Source: Pseudevernia furfuracea (taxonomy: Eukaryota; Ascomycota; Lecanoromycetes; Lecanorales; Parmeliaceae). From it: 64,000 nt of DNA. The notes under the pieces were generated by a model. That model searched no databases, was not told where the DNA came from, and was given only the letters and a program-made list of their open reading frames with translations. Positions 58,750-64,000 of the stretch are shown here, piece by piece (the first letter of the stretch is position 1; each line of letters opens with the position of its first letter). The translations under genes were made by a program, and so were the position numbers. Where the stretch lies: NCBI GenBank assembly GCA_022315425.1, contig JAIUPT010000042.1, forward strand, positions 1,178,001-1,242,000, read 5' to 3'.

Positions 58750-61700
58750 AGCTATTGTGTAATTATCTGGCCGCTGTAGTGAACATTGTTAGCACTGCTT
58801 CTTCCTTGTCATCTCACGTTTCAGGGATTCCATACTTGCTTTCTCGATGGTTGTCGTATGGTCGAACAGGATCGTTTATTGTCTTCCTTGAGGCAAGAGA
58901 GGCAATGTTGCTGAATCCAAGGGGCTGTGAGATTCCGTCTGAAGGAGTGACTGGACAACAGAGTTTGACTATCCAAATGTCTGTCTAATATGTTTATCGA
59001 TATGTTATTTATCGGCCTTGGTCTGGGATTGAAGTGTTTGCTTGTTGGTGGCAGAAGTGCCAAATGAGTGACAGGGAGAAGATTGAAGTAGGGCACGTAA
59101 TGAAAGAGCCCGAATTCAAAGATCTCGAAAATCAAAAATTACAAAGAAGTGGTTAGTAAATGAAAAAGAGATGTGTATCGACGAGAGGATAGACGGGATG
59201 ATAGAAGGGAGACAGAAAAGGAATGTGGAGGGCACTCAGCGGGTAAAGTAGAATAACGACTGACAAGTGTGAAGAAGGCATGGCCTGTTTCTCCACTTAG
59301 GCGAAAGAGGACACCAAAATGGAGAAATGATCTAAAAACCCTAGGTTCGAACTTGGCCTAGAGCAGAGACGGATCCCATCGTATGGGGATTTCGGGGGAG
59401 GTGTGATGGCGCAGTGCATCCCCTAATAATCCCAGTAGCTCATCTTTTTGTCCTTGCCTCTCCGGTCGCATGCACTAGCCTATGGCCCCAAAGTCTTCCA
59501 ACCATTTCACTCGTCCATTTTTCCGGTGCCGCTTTTCAGTCATCACAAGTACCAAAAGTGTAAGGTACCAAACTCCCCAGTAACTGTAAAGCCACCACAC
59601 CACACCAAAACCCCCCAAAAGGCTGACATAACGGTGAGCGTAACGATAACGAAAGACAATAATAAAAATAAGGTAAATAAAAATAATAAGCGTGCGACTA
59701 CATTGACAAAGGCAAAAGGCTGACGAATGGACTAGGTGTGATTTAGAACCCTGAATTGGCCATAACTTGGTAGCGATTCATTGCTTTTATTATGATTGGG
59801 GAAATTGCGAGCGACCAAGAGTCCAAAGGCACCCAAAGACACCCGCAAGGAGCAAACAACAACTCTTCTTAGACACTTCGGGCCTGTACCAGACTACGTT
59901 TGTGCATAAACATTCAACTTTCAAGTCCCAAGGCGTCGTCGTTCTGCATAACGACCTGTCACTGACTTGGCACTTTCCTCAGGCACGCAGGATACTTTTG
60001 TGCTTTCAGGCAGGGATCGGCACCCTCACTCACCAATGCCGATGAGGGGCACACTGTTCCACCTGCAAGCAAGCGCATACTACCCACATAAAAAAAATGC
60101 GAATTTCAGCTGCAATCCTCGATCCCTCATGAATCCACAGGTACATTTTCATAGTGTGACATCTCAAACTTGGTTCAGCGGAGTAAGACAGGATTCCACG
60201 CAAAAGGCTGCTGCTTGCTGTTGGATCAGAAAAACTATCTCCGTAGTCCGTACGATGATACGCATCAGCTGAACAAAGGCCCACATCAGCATCTGACTGG
60301 ACCACACACCCGCTATCGATTATAGCCACTTATCGATAGGATTCCATGCTTGCGAATGGACGGTCTTGCTGCACAGCTCGGCCTCAAATTGGTTGGTCAA
60401 AGCATAGCCGCCATGACTGCAGTGTGCTTCAATCGAGCTTCCAGAACTCCTCGATGATCTGCAAGCCTGCAAGGTACCGATTCTTCGAGAGATAGGCGCC
60501 AAGTCTTCGTCTTACTGGACCGTCTCGATAGCAGATTGGGGATGTGTCATGTTGGCACCGCTTCGATGCCTTCGAAACCAGCAACCGTGCGGTGCGGGGT
60601 CTCAAACATGCGCATCAAGAGCATTGGTGCGGCGCGTATATCTCACGGAAATGTGTCAACAAGGTACATAGCTTAAAGGATCAATGCGTTTGAATATTTA
60701 GAGGCTCGGTCCTTCTATGCGTGCCGTGCGCAATTCTGGGTCTCTGAGGATTCCGTTTGTCATGTCAGACTATTATTCTGCGGCGCTCAATAGTAATACG
60801 ATTACAGTGGTGTGCACAACCGTGTATTACGGTATTCTAATAAATTCTTCACGATCAACACACCACCAAGAAAATACCCGCCACTTCAGAGCGGCGCAGC
60901 CAATGGCACGGCATAATGTAGCGACACCATTATGCAGAAGGTATGCATAATTCATCATGGGATACTGCTGCTAATAATAGGACCTGCACTATCGAGTGGC
61001 AAGAGAATAATCACCAATGAGGCAAAACGGCCTCGCCGCTCTACGGAGAATCCCAGCCTCTATGCCGTCCAAGTTGGTTCCGTCACGGTGCATTTAAATT
61101 TTAATTTATGGCCATGTTATTGGCTCGGCCTTGCTGGGACTCCTAGCCATGCCCTTGCCCTGTTAGTAGAGCTTAGATAGGTAGAAGAACGCCAATCGGA
61201 ATAGGCTGGGACTATCCACAAGCTAATGCAGGAACGGCGCAGGTACAGTACTTTGTTTTTGCTAATGGAAAACAGTAAAAATAAAAAAAAACACGACCTC
61301 TAGGTATATTCCCACGGCGAAAGCGCGATTAAAAAGCTCACTGAATTGCGTCACAAAGGAATGCCGATTACGAGCTTGCAGATTAGGGCAGATTAGAATC
61401 GTTTTAACACCCGAATCCTTCCATCTCAAAGTCACCAATCATTTCATTGAATCTATCAAACCCCTCATAAGCTCACTCAGCAGCGGGTGGAGTACCGTTG
61501 TCCGAACCGTAAAAAAATTGATCTTCAAGATTTCAGAGTTCTTACCCCTCTTGCTTGGCTCTATCAGCAATCAGCATTCAGCACACGATGCCAATTACAG
61601 AGTCCCGTAATCTAGGGTCAACGGGCCGAGCGATTTTTCCCACCAGCCACCCTGAAGCCTGTTGCTCCCATGGAAAATCGCCGAAGGCATGGAATGACGG

Positions 61701-63869
61701 AAGAAAGTTCGAAGCTTTTTCGAACAGGGTTTGCCCCTAGTCCAGATGTAAGATCAGGATCTGTGGATCTGGGGTAGCTTTCCACCAACCATTCCTGACA
61801 GGGAACATTGGTAGACATCTCGATGGCCTCTTGAACGTTGGTCAAAAAGCCTCATCACAATGTGCATCAGCAGCTTCGTTGGAAGAGGCTGAAAGAGAGA
61901 TAAATTGCTCCTAGGGGTCTCACGCTTTGCTTTCTGCAGCGAGGAGAGAAGCAAATGATATTTGCACCCGTAGTGCCACGTAGCTCCCACTTCCTGTCCG
62001 TTAAAAGTCTACCGATGGCCTGGTCTTACTCCGCATCTCACATGGAAGAATCTCACGTGGAGAAGGGCGGGATTGAAGTCTGACCGCAAATGGTTGGGAC
62101 GGAGGAGGGCCCAAGCGAGTTGCAGAACCATGGAACGCAACTTTTGCGGCTTGGCGGGTGTTTTCAAGATGTTTCGAAAGTCACCGCTGGTCAGAGAAGT
62201 CAAGAAGCGAGGTTATTGGGGGTAAAGTTTGGCCCATTGTTATTTGGGAAAGGCAGAATGAAGATAAAATCAAGCCGTCAACCAACACTGGGGGCTATCT
62301 TTAGACCCATTCATGATTGAATATATTGTGATGAAAATGCCCTAAGGTCCAAGGGATATTTGGATCTTCAACTTTGATGAGACAGAAATATTGAAACAGC
62401 AGTGAGGCTCAAAGACTAACCAACAACAAGCAAATAATCAATAGAGAAAAATTTCGATAGTCGATACGAATTCTCAAACAGAGCATTTGCATTTGGGTTG
62501 CTTCGAAGATTTCGTGGCTAGAGTTGCCGTTTCGCTGAGTTCCTCCCGCTCTCTAGGGAGTGGGAACCGGGAAAGGTCACGCCCGTGGCTTTTTTCGATG
62601 CTTGTTCCCCCAAAACGGCGGACTCAAGCCCCCAACGGGGTCCAGACTCTGTCAGACCTGCAGAACTGGATGTCATATGGCCAGCCTTCCACTATCACTA
62701 TCACCTTATCGAAATCTCCGCGCGCGCAACGGAGTAGAGTACATGATTGTTTATTACTCCAGCAGAAAAGAAGAAGAGAAAAGAAAGAGAGGATCGAAAA
62801 AGAGAATTTCTCTCCGCGCGGGACCCAATAAAATAATACTAAAACCTAGATTGACTTCCTCATTAATTCAATATTCGAGCCCGCCGACCATCACGAGGCC
62901 TTCCGGGATACGAAGTGGGGCTCGAAGGCTGAAACACGGCCAAAAGGCCTCGGACGCAGACCGCTGAGGGGAAAAAAACGCGGCTTGTTGGTGGGTGTAC
63001 CTGAAGATCACTTTTTCTTTTCCCTCGTCGATCAACCAAGCACAGCGAACCGTTTCCTCCTCTAGGGAGTAAATGGCGCGCAGGAAATACCCAAAGTTCC
63101 AACCACGTGTACGTGTTGGTGAGATTCGAGAAAAGTTCTATTTTGGTTTTCTTTTTATTTGGGCCATGCGCTGAGGTTGCATTCCGTGTCTTTAGGTACA
63201 GACGTCAACCTGGTTTCGTGTTGATCTGGTGGGTGGGTGGATATGACGATGTCGATGCATGATTTAATTAAGGTAGGTCTTTCGGCATAATGGTGTCGCG
63301 TCATGATGGTGTCGCGTATCATGTTGATGATGATAGGAGAATTTTCTTTTTTTTGGGCACGGGATTCAATGGTGTCATCTGGATGGACACTGGTAGTCAT
63401 CTGGTGTCTGGGCGCGAGTAGGATTATCACTCTAACTTACCTATGTCACCAAGGTTTGATGAGTAATGTTCAGTATCGATCCTGCAGTACAGTCGATTCA
63501 TACTATGTATGCATGGTAGCGAGAAACACGACTCTGGGCCAAAACCCCCCGGGGAGTCAGTCGCTCCGAGGCCTGCATTAATAGTCTTGTGATATGCGTG
63601 GTTCGAAGCGTGTGCCCCCTCATTCTCCAACCATTGTAAAATCTATGAGATCATTGATAATGATTACATTTGCGGAACGCCACGTATCAAAATCTGCAGA
63701 CGTGGAGTCAGAAGGTCGTTTTACAAAGCGTGCCACTCTCTCGGGTAGCTAAATGGATGGCAGTCACATGCAGCCCTTCTTCTTTTCCTCGGACACACAC
63801 CTACCCCTTCGAACCTCGAGTCGTCCTTCCTTGCGAACGTGACCTTAGCCAACATTTACTTCGTCAGAT
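58750..63869. other. 5.1-kb gap without a supportable gene
   Basis: Only short unconnected frames occur. The near part is presumably the promoter and leader of the C2H2 factor. The far part, rich in purine runs around 62760-62800, is the promoter of the gene starting at 63870. I looked for tRNA-like T-arms (one GGTTCGAAC at 59343) but no cloverleaf forms. Confidence 0.5.
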
Positions 63870-64000
63870 ATGGCCCCAGCATTCAATCAGAACCTCCCAC
63901 TCCCAACTCCACCACCAACTCCTCATGGCCCCGCTAGCCCTACGCAACTACCTACCGACATCCTCACACTCTTTCTTCGCTGCCTATCCACCCCTCGCGC
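63870..64000 (+). CDS. 5' end of an F-box-like protein, 3'-partial
   Basis: ATG at 63870 in a good context (CAGATATGG) opens a frame running to the window edge, 43 codons. After a Pro/Thr-rich start, LPTDILTLFLRCLSTP resembles the beginning of an F-box (LPxDILxxIfxxL), the Skp1-binding part of SCF ubiquitin ligases. Too little is visible to be sure of the family. Confidence 0.4.
   Translation, partial: MAPAFNQNLPLPTPPPTPHGPASPTQLPTDILTLFLRCLSTPR

Noticed and set aside
59335..59365. tRNA-like T-arm (GGTTCGAAC)
   Set aside because: No acceptor, D or anticodon stem can be formed around it on either strand.

Overview
The window is nuclear DNA from a filamentous ascomycete (Pezizomycotina). The signs are short GT-AG introns with CTRAY branch points, several fungal housekeeping genes (mitoribosomal mL59, ADE4, SHR3, DPH4, an Msn2/SebA-like zinc-finger factor) and a secondary-metabolite locus. 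I rebuilt the exons by hand and checked that every junction keeps frame. Nothing could be searched, so the family names rest on motifs.

Layout. Positions 1-14 kb mix intact genes with decayed ones: an O-methyltransferase pseudogene, the mL59 gene, an alpha/beta-hydrolase pseudogene, an intact P450, a truncated reducing-PKS remnant (DH-ER-KR pieces) abutting the first exon of a rhodopsin-domain gene, and an intact short-chain dehydrogenase. A GH20 hexosaminidase (15-16.8 kb) lies between these and the core of the locus. The core is a divergent pair: a highly reducing PKS (17.5-25.6 kb, minus strand) and a non-reducing PKS (27.5-34.2 kb, plus strand) separated by a 1.8-kb intergenic region. From 34.2 to 38.4 kb there is a gene-free stretch with small repeats. 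Then come ADE4 (38.4-41.6 kb), a repeat-rich strip with two copies of a small inverted-repeat element and a fimbrin fragment (41.6-45 kb), a HET-domain gene, SHR3, a rhodopsin-domain membrane protein, two small hypothetical proteins, a C2/SMP-domain membrane protein, DPH4 and a C2H2 transcription factor. A 5-kb gap follows, and then the 5' end of a possible F-box gene.

How the genes work together. The PKS pair has the architecture of resorcylic or dihydroxyphenylacetic acid lactone synthases. The reducing enzyme (KS-AT-DH-[dead MT]-ER-KR-ACP) would make a reduced chain. The SAT domain of the non-reducing enzyme (SAT-KS-AT-PT-ACP-TE) would accept it, extend and cyclise it, and the TE would release it. 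The P450 and the SDR are candidate tailoring enzymes. The O-methyltransferase and the hydrolase nearby are broken, and I see no pathway regulator or transporter in the window.

The most unusual signal is in ADE4. It has 15 exons, including micro-exons of 14, 20, 21 and 22 nt, and at least four of its unusually long introns share sequence and a hairpin with an apparent compensatory change. This is what introner-like elements (mobile, self-copying introns) look like. A fifth candidate sits in the C2/SMP gene.
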